23,772 bases of DNA from the IMG/VR virus record IMGVR_UViG_3300031576_000618, positions 1-23,772 of that record. One strand, given 5' to 3'. The position numbers and the translations under genes were made by a program. The notes beneath the pieces were generated by a model that was not told the origin of the DNA, did no database searches, and saw only the letters and a list, made by a program, of their open reading frames with translations. The number at the start of each line of letters is the position of its first letter. Within the stretch, counting starts at the first letter, position 1. This DNA comes from a virus. Of this stretch, positions 1 through 6,430 are shown piece by piece.

Positions 1-552
1 ATTTCCGCTACCCGGGCCGCCTTCGATGATGCTCCCGTTTGTGCTATTCATCCGGGAGTCAATCGCAAACTCTGCTCGCCCGTTGGTCTTGGTCGCCAAT
101 GTCCGGGCATCAGCCTCATCTATCGCGATCGTGAATGTGGGCGCGGCATCGCTTCCGGTCCTCACGCCCCACCACCCCTTGCCGCCGGGCCCATCCTGAA
201 TCAGCGACTCGGCCGTCGTAGGCTCCCAGAATGCTTGTCCGAGCTTCCGGTTTACGACAAGGGTTCCGCGCATCTTTTTGCCGAGCATGCGTAGTCGCAG
301 GACGCCAACGGGGTCGTCGTCCAGAACCTCGCCGCCGAAGACGCTCTCTAGTACGTCGCCGGACAGAATCGGTGGTGGAATCAACTCCCTCGTCGGGATC
401 TCCTCTCGGGTGATAATCGGATCGGCCCCTAGCCGGAGTACGCGCTCGGTCACGTCTGTCCCATTAATGTAGATGTCCCAGCCGGTGCCTACCTTGGCCA
501 GGTAGGCGAAGAACCGGCGCGGAGTCGCCGCGGCGGGGACGCGCTTGCTCAT
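1..552 (-). CDS. Phage hypothetical protein, structural-type (3' end beyond window)
   Basis: An open frame of 184 codons begins with ATG at 552 (MSKRVPAAATPRR...) and runs off the left edge with no stop, so the C-terminus is missing. I recognise no family. The visible part is soluble and mixed alpha/beta, with no signal peptide or membrane segment, and contains short beta-like stretches (YLAKVGTGWDIYINGTDVTE, residues about 17-36). It lies just downstream of the preceding gene, whose stop codon is one base away, on the same strand as the portal and head genes. By position it could be a head-completion, decoration or tail-related protein. That role is inference only. Confidence 0.7.
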   Translation of the reverse strand, partial: MSKRVPAAATPRRFFAYLAKVGTGWDIYINGTDVTERVLRLGADPIITREEIPTRELIPPPILSGDVLESVFGGEVLDDDPVGVLRLRMLGKKMRGTLVVNRKLGQAFWEPTTAESLIQDGPGGKGWWGVRTGSDAAPTFTIAIDEADARTLATKTNGRAEFAIDSRMNSTNGSIIEGGPGSGN

Positions 553-553
553 C

Positions 554-910
554 CTAAATGCTATCTCCATCGGATGACGTGGGCATCTGAGCAGGTGCCC
601 GTCTGGACCTGCGCTTGACTGGCCGCGGCTTATCGGCCCCGGCCTCCGGCTGTTCTGGCGGTAGCGGCGGAGGAATTGGCGGGGGCGACGCGGTTGGTGC
701 CGAGTCGGGTTTGGCGTCCTGCGGTGGCGGCGCGGGGTTGGGAGAGGCCGACACGATCGCGCGGCTTACGCGCAGTTTTCGCCCCTCGGTTGTCACCAGT
801 GACCATCCGTCCGGGAGCTCACGCACGGATAGCACGTTCTCCGGCCGGAGCCCCAGGGCTACGAATTCGTCGGGGAACCGCTCACTGAACCGTTCACGCG
901 CTTGGTCCAT
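554..910 (-). CDS. Small phage protein with Pro-rich, basic C-terminus
   Basis: 118 residues. I chose the ATG at 910 rather than the ATG at 967 because GGAGGG lies about six bases upstream. Residues 1-50 form a compact domain (DQARERFSERFPDEFVALGL, then a strand-rich stretch ending in GRKLRVSRAIV). From about residue 57 the chain becomes Pro/Ala-rich (PAPPPQDAKP..., then PPPIPPPLPPEQPE) and ends in a basic patch with KRRSRR, so the second half is probably disordered. I recognise no family. The gene overlaps the end of its upstream neighbour by 17 bases, consistent with a co-transcribed late operon. Confidence 0.7.
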   Translation of the reverse strand: MDQARERFSERFPDEFVALGLRPENVLSVRELPDGWSLVTTEGRKLRVSRAIVSASPNPAPPPQDAKPDSAPTASPPPIPPPLPPEQPEAGADKPRPVKRRSRRAPAQMPTSSDGDSI

Positions 911-1277
911 GGAACCCTCCGTATTGATTGCTGAGGAGATCGATGTCGCGCCCGCGATGGAACTCATTGAGCCGTTCGCATGTCACGCGCGCCTGGGCAA
1001 GCGCGGCCGACAGTTTCGATTGCAGGGTGCGACCCAGTAGCGCGCGCTCCCACCATGCGGGCAAGTCCACTACCCACGGCGGGCTCCCTCGCTCGATAAA
1101 CACTCGCCCGGTGCTCGGGACCGGCTCCCCGACGTCAAGATCCATCTGCATTGCGAATTCCGCATCCACATACTCAAGCTCCACCACGTAGCCGCCGGTG
1201 AACGGATTCTCGTAGACGCCGGGACGAAAGAAATATCGCCCCGCCGACTGCCCCGACTGGGCTGTCGCGCGCTTCAC
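894..1277 (-). CDS. Phage hypothetical protein (GTG start, start uncertain)
   Basis: 127 residues if read from the GTG at 1277. The frame stays open to a GTG at 1415, but that 46-residue extension is Arg-rich and looks like a shadow frame. The core runs GRYFFRPGVYENPFTGGYVV... to LLSNQYGGFHGPSA and contains a Trp-rich stretch (PPWVVDLPAWWERALLGRTL) followed by a helical segment. The GTG overlaps the TGA of a possible 48-codon ORF as GTGA, and GGAGG lies directly before it, closer than is usual. Family not recognised. Its position among head genes suggests a virion or assembly role, unproven. Confidence 0.65.
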   Translation of the reverse strand: MKRATAQSGQSAGRYFFRPGVYENPFTGGYVVELEYVDAEFAMQMDLDVGEPVPSTGRVFIERGSPPWVVDLPAWWERALLGRTLQSKLSAALAQARVTCERLNEFHRGRDIDLLSNQYGGFHGPSA

Positions 1278-1420
1278 CCTCCAACCACCCCGCGCAGTGC
1301 GAAGGAGCCACGGCCGATCGGGCGGATGCGTGCGCAACGAGGGAGACGACCGCGCGCGCCACCGGGCGCAAGCCCGTCCGCACAATCGACCGGGTGCTCC
1401 AGAGCCATATCGCACACCAT
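1274..1420 (-). CDS. Possible 48-residue ORF coupled to the next gene
   Basis: ATG at 1420, TGA at 1274-1276; the TGA overlaps the GTG of the following gene as GTGA. The translation (MVCDMALEHPVDCADGLAPG...) has three Cys and is Arg/Gly-rich later. No Shine-Dalgarno is evident. The only support is that it fills the gap between two genes with the stop/start overlap used throughout this genome. It could equally be non-coding. Confidence 0.3.
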   Translation of the reverse strand: MVCDMALEHPVDCADGLAPGGARGRLPRCARIRPIGRGSFALRGVVGG

Positions 1421-1423
1421 GAG

Positions 1424-1768
1424 TCAGGCCGCGCCGCCGACTCGCAGGTCCGCGTTTGGGTTATCGGCGTCGCGTTCCCGCTCGCGCTCCGTGCGTGCCG
1501 GTCCTACATATCCGCGGCCGCCAGCGCGCGCCTGCTTCTCGCCTGGCGGGATGGCTGTCGGCGCGGCCCGCGGGATGATATTGCCCGCGGAGTCCACCAG
1601 CAGCCTGCGCCCATCTGCGGTAACCACCCGGTGATATCCGGCCTGCTCGTAGAACCGGTAGCCGATAGGCCGTGCGGTCACGCCAGCGGCGGCAAGCGCA
1701 TGCGCTACCGCATCCGGGACCTTGACCTCGGGTGGAGTCCCCGCCGAGTCGTCAACTCCAGTAGCCAT
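1424..1768 (-). CDS. Phage hypothetical protein
   Basis: 114 residues from the ATG at 1768, chosen because the upstream gene ends at 1786 and the longer frame would overlap it. The N-terminal half forms a small domain (VPDAVAHALAAAGVTARPIG, then YRFYEQAGYHRVVTADGRRL) resembling the visible pattern of the protein at 554-910: a short helix, then strands ending in a GRxLxV-like turn. The C-terminal third is low-complexity, basic and probably disordered (a run of alternating R and E). I recognise no family. It sits between the secreted protein gene and other small late genes. Confidence 0.65.
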   Translation of the reverse strand: MATGVDDSAGTPPEVKVPDAVAHALAAAGVTARPIGYRFYEQAGYHRVVTADGRRLLVDSAGNIIPRAAPTAIPPGEKQARAGGRGYVGPARTERERERDADNPNADLRVGGAA

Positions 1769-1785
1769 GGAGTCGCCTAGCCTTG

Positions 1786-2286
1786 CTAGTCGAGGTTCGC
1801 GTACCAGGCTTCGAGCCACCGGCCGGCCCCGCTGTCATAGCAGAGCTGGATCATGTCGTTGAAGCCGAGGGTGCGCGAGCTCGCCCCAAGCTCCAGCCTG
1901 GTACCGGATACCGAATCGTCGTCCTGCAAGACCACAGAGTTCGCGTCGGACGAGCCGCGGAGGATGATGCACGTCCCGCGCGAGACCGCGCGCCCGCTCG
2001 GCCATGTGGACTTGACGCTCGGCGCGCTGGTCACGGGGACCACGCCCCCGGTGCTGAAGACGACCAGGTACGCACTGGACAGGACGACCTGGGTGCTGGC
2101 CCCGACCGCCGCGTGAGTACTGGCCGAGTTCTCGAACGGCTTCGCCATCCTGATCTGGCCGTCCTGGCCGACGCAGGCGTCGTCGTTTCCGACGCACCAC
2201 TTGTCGTCGATGCCCGCCCGCGCCACGCCCGCACCCAGGCTCAGGAGAGCCACGGCCACCGCCAACGCCTTCATGGACTTCGTCAT
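1786..2286 (-). CDS. Secreted beta-rich phage protein with N-terminal signal peptide
   Basis: 166 residues. The ATG at 2286 is chosen over an upstream extension because it has GGAGG eight bases upstream and begins a classical signal peptide: basic MTKSMK, a hydrophobic core (ALAVAVALLSLGAGV) and an ARA-G cleavage-like site near residue 23. The mature part has an early Cys pair (DDKWCVGNDDACVG) and then beta-type repeats ending in SSRTLGFNDMIQLCYDSGAG and RWLEAWYANLD. From general knowledge, that C-terminal pattern (a strand with residues like LRGSSDANSVVLQD, then a loop and a Trp-containing strand) occurs in many tail-fibre-like and surface proteins. A secretion signal is unusual in a head/tail block. 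It could be a surface or exclusion protein, or a virion protein of unknown topology. Confidence 0.75.
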   Translation of the reverse strand: MTKSMKALAVAVALLSLGAGVARAGIDDKWCVGNDDACVGQDGQIRMAKPFENSASTHAAVGASTQVVLSSAYLVVFSTGGVVPVTSAPSVKSTWPSGRAVSRGTCIILRGSSDANSVVLQDDDSVSGTRLELGASSRTLGFNDMIQLCYDSGAGRWLEAWYANLD

Positions 2287-2428
2287 CTTCACTGCCTCCT
2301 CGCGGCTTGATGTTCGGGAGTCGCGGGCTTGCCGTCCACCCGGTCGGTCTCCAGATCTGTTTTTTGGCCCTGTGTCTTGGCCACGGTCGCCATCATGGCC
2401 CGGTGTAGGCGGAGTCTCTGCGCGGCTG

Positions 2429-4189
2429 TCATGCGAATTGAACCCCTCTGAGCTCGGCCGCCACCTTGGCACCGAGGCCGCGCAACGGTTCTCTCACCGG
2501 AGGCAACTCCTCCAGCGTCATGCCCGGCTCAGGGACCGGCTCGGCGTCCTCGAACGACGGGAGTACGACGCACCGGCAGTTGGAATTAAAGATGCCATTT
2601 GCTACAATCCATCCGGTTATAGTCTGGAGATCATAGACATGACCCGAAAATTGGAACTCCCGAATCTCGGCGATCTTGTCCAACGCTACCAAGCCGGTGC
2701 CTCGCTTAAGAAGCTGGCCGATGAGATCGGCATCAGTCGGACGGCACTCGGTCGCGCACTCGTAACGACTGGCATTGAGCTTAGAAGCCAGTCCGATGCG
2801 GAGCGGCTGAAATGGAAGGCCATCAAACGACGCGGTCGTGCGGCCATCGTCCGCCAGACGGCTAAGGCGTGGCAAGCCAGGACGGGAAACCGAGACCCGA
2901 TTGAACGCCAGATGGCCCGAGCCAGAACTCGATTTCTTCGTATCACCCACCGCGGCTACTTCGAGGACGATTTGGCTCGTAGACTTAGATCCGTTGGCAT
3001 ATGCATCGCTCAACAGTTCCCCCATGGGCCCTACAATATCGACATCGCCGTTGAGAAACTCGCCGTCGCCATAGAAATCTCCAACTCCAGCAGCTTGCCG
3101 ATGAGCCCCAAATGGAGAAAGCGCACTAAATATATCCTCGATAGTGGCTGGTCGCTCATACATATCATTGCTGCTAGATGCGTTTTCGACTGTCGAACCA
3201 TGGCAGAGCAAATTGTCTCCCTTGCTAAGATTCCGCGCGGCCACGAATCCAGACGCGGTCAGTATTGGGTGTTGCGCGGTGACGGCAAGATGCCTCCCAG
3301 ATGCGGTGATGACCTCGATAGCGGGACCGTAGTAAACAGCCCTGGTCGCGCCAACGATTAGACCCTCGACCATACTCCCTGGAAGAAGACAGTTGATCGT
3401 CTCGGCCGGAGAGTCTGCCCCTGGATCTCGCGGGAACATGAGCTCCGCATCCCCCACCTGAAAAGGCTCATCGACAGGCACGGTCTGCAAGTGCGCTTCC
3501 TCATGCGTCGGCCGCGTGCGAGAATCGAGGACCGCGACCCACTGCTTCTTGAGCCCGCGCGTCCGCGTCGCCATGTCGTTGAGGCCCGCCATCTGCGCCT
3601 GGCCCATGATGCCCAACATCTCGGTCCTGGCGATGGTCTCCATGCGGGAGTAGCCCTTATCGAACTCCTCGGCCAGGTCACGCGCGACCTCGGATACCGA
3701 GCGACCACTGATGACGCCCCGGTTGATAATGTCGTTCGCGCGCCCGAGTTGGCGCGCGCTCAAGCTGGTGATTAGGTCGGCCGAGCGATCCGTCGCGTTT
3801 AGCAAGAGCTCCCGGCTGATCCTCAACTTCGGCGGCGGGTAGCCCTGAGTGGCGACCGTCTTGTCGATGAACGTACTGCCCAGTTCCGCGAACTCGGACT
3901 GCGAGTCCTTCAACAGGCGTTGCGCCGCACCCTCGAAGTCGCGGAGTTCGCGTGCCAGCAGGTTCTTGATCGCGGCCGCCTGTTGGCGCGAGAACGAACC
4001 CGTGGGTAGGCGCACGAGCCTGCGCTCGACATCGGCGGTGGCCTGGCGTAGGAGGTCGATCGCGGCATCCACCTTATCGCGCTCTAGTCGCGCGGTGCCC
4101 GCGATGAGGTCGTGGATCTGGCGGGCGAAAGCGCGGCGCTCCGCCGGGGTCAGCCGGCGTCGCGCCTCCAGCAGGGTCTGGTAGATCAC
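2429..4189 (-). CDS. Mu F-like (SPP1 gp7-type) minor head protein interrupted by an intein
   Basis: 586-codon frame from a GTG at 4189 that overlaps the portal stop codon (GTGA). The exteins, residues 1-266 and 538-586, join into a 315-residue minor capsid protein needed for head morphogenesis. The N-terminal half is helical. The signature region starts near residue 183 (METIARTEMLGIMGQAQM), continues through a DSRTRPTHEEAH motif at about 222-233, and ends AETIN followed by CRCVVLPSF at 538-546, the classic phage head morphogenesis fingerprint. The intein (residues 267-537) sits exactly between the Asn and the Cys of that N-C-R-C motif. Being directly downstream of the portal is the usual family position. 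Splicing must restore the signature, otherwise the head protein would carry 271 extra residues. Confidence 0.93.
   Translation of the reverse strand: MIYQTLLEARRRLTPAERRAFARQIHDLIAGTARLERDKVDAAIDLLRQATADVERRLVRLPTGSFSRQQAAAIKNLLARELRDFEGAAQRLLKDSQSEFAELGSTFIDKTVATQGYPPPKLRISRELLLNATDRSADLITSLSARQLGRANDIINRGVISGRSVSEVARDLAEEFDKGYSRMETIARTEMLGIMGQAQMAGLNDMATRTRGLKKQWVAVLDSRTRPTHEEAHLQTVPVDEPFQVGDAELMFPRDPGADSPAETINCLLPGSMVEGLIVGATRAVYYGPAIEVITASGRHLAVTAQHPILTASGFVAARNLSKGDNLLCHGSTVENASSSNDMYERPATIEDIFSALSPFGAHRQAAGVGDFYGDGEFLNGDVDIVGPMGELLSDAYANGSKSTSQIVLEVAAVGDTKKSSSGSGHLAFNRVSVSRPGLPRLSRLADDGRTTASFDGLPFQPLRIGLASKLNASRYECATECRPTDADLIGQLLKRGTGLVALDKIAEIREFQFSGHVYDLQTITGWIVANGIFNSNCRCVVLPSFEDAEPVPEPGMTLEELPPVREPLRGLGAKVAAELRGVQFA
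2580..2608 (+). promoter_or_regulatory. Candidate promoter for the antisense endonuclease
   Basis: TTGGAA at 2580-2585, a 17-base spacer and TACAAT at 2603-2608 give a plausible sigma70 promoter on the plus strand. A transcript would start near 2615 and reach GGAGA at 2626-2630 and the ATG at 2639. The element lies at the intein's C-terminal coding edge, so it would travel with the intein. The -35 matches consensus at only four of six positions. Confidence 0.4.
2639..3361 (+). CDS. Antisense putative homing endonuclease (HTH plus Vsr/DUF559-like nuclease)
   Basis: 240 residues, ATG at 2639 with GGAGA eight bases upstream, TAG at 3359-3361, wholly inside the intein but on the opposite strand. 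Residues about 10-48 form a helix-turn-helix (LVQRYQAGASLKKLADEIGI followed by SRTALGRAL), then a basic linker. Residues 105-180 look like a PD-(D/E)XK-type Vsr/DUF559 core: Y-F-E-D-D-L at 107-112, GI at 120-121, PYNIDIAVEKLAVAIEI at 131-147 with D135 and E146, and RTKYILDSGWSLIHI at 162-176. The usual Lys or His after the second acidic residue is not evident (EISNSSS), so activity is uncertain. The expected job is cutting intein-free copies of the head gene to spread the intein; that role is inferred. It is the only convincing plus-strand gene here. It could be a fortuitous antisense frame, but the family-like sequence over most of its length argues against that. Confidence 0.8.
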   Translation: MTRKLELPNLGDLVQRYQAGASLKKLADEIGISRTALGRALVTTGIELRSQSDAERLKWKAIKRRGRAAIVRQTAKAWQARTGNRDPIERQMARARTRFLRITHRGYFEDDLARRLRSVGICIAQQFPHGPYNIDIAVEKLAVAIEISNSSSLPMSPKWRKRTKYILDSGWSLIHIIAARCVFDCRTMAEQIVSLAKIPRGHESRRGQYWVLRGDGKMPPRCGDDLDSGTVVNSPGRAND

Positions 4190-5757
4190 CTGGACGGGCT
4201 CCCGGCCGTGGCCGCGAATGCGGGCGCGGGCATGGGGGTGGGCGTTGGGGAATGGGCGGGCATCGAGGCGGCCGCGGGTTGGTTGGGCGCCGGGCTCTTT
4301 GGAGCAGGACGAATCGAGCGGTAGACCTCGCCCTCCACGCCATCGGCTTTGGTCGCGCGCGCGGCGGCCTGGGCGGCCTGGGCGGCCGAGGACTCAGCGT
4401 CCGTCATGGGCTTGACCTCGACGCCGAGCTCCGTAGCCTGGGATGCCCACAACTTGATCGCGTCCTCACGGCGGGCGAACCCGGCGTCAACCGCGGCGAT
4501 CAGCGCGTCGGTCAGGCTGACCAGGGCCCCGGCCGCGTCCTTGACGGCCCGGGGGCTGATCTCCGATGGCTTGATCTCGAACTCGCGGTTTACGTCCGCT
4601 GGGAGTGTCCCGTACAGAATCGCCTGGTCGATCTGGAAATCGACGAGCGTGCTCAGGACCTCCACCCAGTATGCCTGGCGACGCTTCAACTTCCGGAAGA
4701 TCGGCGTCCCCATCTCGATCGAGGCGGCGCGGTTCACGTCCCCGCCCTGGCCGAACCAGTGCTCGGGGATTCCTGCTGTGCCCAGGATCAGCATCTTGAC
4801 CATGCGACCCATTTCCTCGACTTCTGCACTGTTGATCTTCGGTGCGAGTGCTTCCCACTTTTCCTTTTCGTCGTGGACGCGGAAGCCACCTGACTTGGGG
4901 GGGTTTTGCGCGAGCTCCTGCGCGCGCTTCTTCACCACGCCATCGCCGCCGCCAGTGATCGTGATTTCGTAGAGATGCGCGTTGAGGAACACGATGCGCT
5001 CCAGCGCGTGGAACAGGAACTGGTCGAAGGCGTCGATCCAGTCGGCTTGCCGATAAATGTCGCTAATGCCCTGCACGGTGTACGTCAGTTTGTTGACCGG
5101 GAAATAGAATACGTCGCCGGACAGCATCCCGAAATCCTTGGCGTTCGGGTTCTGGTCCTGGGGTGAGATCACTTTCCAGGTTCCCGGTCCGCTGCCTACC
5201 CCAATCACGACTTCCACAGAGTACGCGCGCCCCGCGCGGTCCTTGTCGGGCACGATCTTAGTCACCCACGCCGGATCGACAGGCGAGAGCTTGACGTCCC
5301 CGTTCACCTTGTTGACGAAGGGCTTGACCATCCAGGTGCCCATCAGCCCGAGCTCCTGCGCGCGCTCGAACATGAGCATGTCCATCGCGTTGTCCGGGTC
5401 GTCCCAAAATCGGTCGATGCGTTCCTGGACCCGCGGGTCCTTTGCCGTGACTGTCACCCCGTCGCCGACAACGAAATCTGTGAACAACTCGATGATCCGA
5501 TAGGCAACGGGATTGTTCTGCCAGAGATAGTGCGCGATCGACATCTGGCGTTGCCACTCGACATGCGTGAGCTCCTTCTCGCTCACGGCACTCAGGCGCC
5601 GGAATCCGGTCTGGCCCTCACTGTCCACGGTGACGCCGTAGGGGATCGCCTCGCGCGTGCCCAGCACGTAGCCCACCGCCTCGCGGACGCGCCCGAGGAG
5701 TGACCGGGTCGGCGTCTTGGGCGCGGTGGTGGCCTGCTCGTCGGGATTGCCGGTCAT
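4186..5757 (-). CDS. Phage portal protein
   Basis: 523 residues, ATG at 5757. Portals form the dodecameric ring at the head vertex through which terminase pumps DNA and to which the tail attaches. The sequence has a portal-like layout: an N-terminal segment before residue 70, then LWQNNPVAYRIIELFTDFVV near 80-97, central VDPAWVTKIV and DVFYFPVNKL stretches, and a helical stem region with GTAGIPEHWFGQGGDVNRAA about residue 329-348. The C-terminus is a Pro/Ala-rich tail. Length is typical. The ATG shares its A with the stop of the nuclease-like gene upstream (TGATG), and its own TGA overlaps the GTG of the minor head gene, so the three are translationally linked. Confidence 0.9.
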   Translation of the reverse strand: MTGNPDEQATTAPKTPTRSLLGRVREAVGYVLGTREAIPYGVTVDSEGQTGFRRLSAVSEKELTHVEWQRQMSIAHYLWQNNPVAYRIIELFTDFVVGDGVTVTAKDPRVQERIDRFWDDPDNAMDMLMFERAQELGLMGTWMVKPFVNKVNGDVKLSPVDPAWVTKIVPDKDRAGRAYSVEVVIGVGSGPGTWKVISPQDQNPNAKDFGMLSGDVFYFPVNKLTYTVQGISDIYRQADWIDAFDQFLFHALERIVFLNAHLYEITITGGGDGVVKKRAQELAQNPPKSGGFRVHDEKEKWEALAPKINSAEVEEMGRMVKMLILGTAGIPEHWFGQGGDVNRAASIEMGTPIFRKLKRRQAYWVEVLSTLVDFQIDQAILYGTLPADVNREFEIKPSEISPRAVKDAAGALVSLTDALIAAVDAGFARREDAIKLWASQATELGVEVKPMTDAESSAAQAAQAAARATKADGVEGEVYRSIRPAPKSPAPNQPAAASMPAHSPTPTPMPAPAFAATAGSPSR

Positions 5758-6116
5758 CAGATGCGTTTGCCCCCTGCGTAAGGCTGGGCGAGCCCGTAGC
5801 GGATAAGTTCCTCGTTCAGGGACTCGCGCGGATCTGCCAGAGTCGCCCCCTCGCGGAGTACGGTGGCCAGCATGCGCCCGAACTTCTCGACCCGGTCGCG
5901 TTCCGTGCGCACGATGAGTCGGCGGCCCTGCGTCCAGGTCTCGACGAAACGCACGGCCTCCGCGGCTTTGTCGGCCTCGGGGCCATGACGCTCCGGCGTA
6001 TTGATCCCGACTAGGCGGAGGCGCTTGGTCACTCGGACGTAGAAACCAAGGTCTAACTCAAAATCCGCGGTGTCACCATCGACAACCTTCAGTATCCGCC
6101 CCTCGTACTCGTACAT
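5757..6116 (-). CDS. Staphylococcal nuclease-like (thermonuclease, SNase) protein
   Basis: 119 residues from the ATG at 6116. The SNase fold is clear: VVDGDT at residues 11-16, RLRLVGINTPE at 32-42 and VEKFGRMLATV at 76-86, corresponding to the Ca-binding acidic pair, the catalytic Arg and Glu, and the second catalytic Arg. The usual Asp of IDTPE is Asn here (N39), a tolerated variant in some relatives. The family hydrolyses DNA or RNA phosphodiester bonds. No signal peptide is visible from this start, so it probably acts inside the cell, for example in host DNA breakdown or trimming. It is wedged between a small membrane protein and the portal, and its stop shares a base with the portal start. 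Confidence 0.85.
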   Translation of the reverse strand: MYEYEGRILKVVDGDTADFELDLGFYVRVTKRLRLVGINTPERHGPEADKAAEAVRFVETWTQGRRLIVRTERDRVEKFGRMLATVLREGATLADPRESLNEELIRYGLAQPYAGGKRI

Positions 6117-6124
6117 GGCCGTCG

Positions 6125-6343
6125 TCAGATCTCCGAACCGGGTGGCAGTCGCTGTCCCCATAGCAAGTGCCCGCATACGACCCCGAGTGCGAACGGGATG
6201 ACGGGATGCCGACGTGCGTAGAACATAGTGATCTCGCTGATGGTGTCGCCCGGGGTCGGCTCGATCACCACCCAGATGTCCCAGGCGATGAGCGCGAGGA
6301 TGATTGATACGAGGATGCCAATAGTCGCCTTCCGGGTGCTCAT
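6125..6343 (-). CDS. Small two-TM membrane protein, holin-like candidate
   Basis: 72 residues, ATG at 6343 with GGGAG ten bases upstream. Two hydrophobic segments are visible: about residues 8-27 (IGILVSIILALIAWDIWVVI) and about 48-62 (VIPFALGVVCGHLLW), separated by a polar loop (EPTPGDTISEITMFYARRHP). That size and topology suit a class II holin or another small inner-membrane phage protein. No endolysin is recognisable next to it, so the lysis role is only a suggestion. A possible promoter lies 40 bases upstream. Confidence 0.75.
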   Translation of the reverse strand: MSTRKATIGILVSIILALIAWDIWVVIEPTPGDTISEITMFYARRHPVIPFALGVVCGHLLWGQRLPPGSEI

Positions 6344-6381
6344 GCGCTATCGGCTCCCGCGGCGCCCATGTTGGCACGCGC

Positions 6382-6410
6382 ATTGTACCACGCTTTTGCG
6401 GAAATCGCCA
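6382..6410 (-). promoter_or_regulatory. Possible extended -10 promoter
   Basis: On the minus strand TGG precedes TACAAT (the -10 occupies 6382-6387), an extended -10 arrangement, followed by GCGC. The -35 region (6405-6410, TGGCGA) is poor. It lies in the 87-base gap upstream of the two-TM protein and could boost the SNase-portal-head genes. The TACAATGCGC string also occurs in the strong promoter at 16645-16673. Confidence 0.4.
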
Positions 6411-6430
6411 GGGTATGTGCCTTCAGACGC

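Larger units (their letters stand above)
2579..3391 (-). mobile_element. Intein (Hint domain) inside the minor head protein gene
   Basis: Residues 267-537 of the host frame. Block A begins with the nucleophile Cys267 (CLLPGSMVEG). Block B contains the TxxH motif as TAQH (residues 304-307) in LAVTAQHPILTASGFVAARN. Blocks F and G are HVYDLQT...GWIVANGIFNSN, ending in Asn537, and Cys538 is the +1 extein nucleophile. The penultimate residue is Ser rather than the usual His, which may slow Asn cyclisation or mark a subfamily. Between residues about 340 and 510 is a polar segment (with DFYGDGEFLNGDVD at 371-384) that is not a recognisable LAGLIDADG or HNH endonuclease. That segment is what the antisense nuclease gene encodes on the other strand. 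Length 271 residues, longer than mini-inteins. Confidence 0.9.

Noticed and set aside
2330-2380. Terminator hairpin near the T-run in the gap between the head gene and the secreted protein gene
   Set aside because: A short inverted repeat exists, but on each strand the T-run is on the wrong side of the stem for an intrinsic terminator.
2201-2638. Upstream extension of the antisense nuclease frame
   Set aside because: It is open but Arg/Pro-rich and lies opposite the secreted protein, a gap and the C-extein. The ATG at 2639 has the ribosome site and starts the protein-like sequence.
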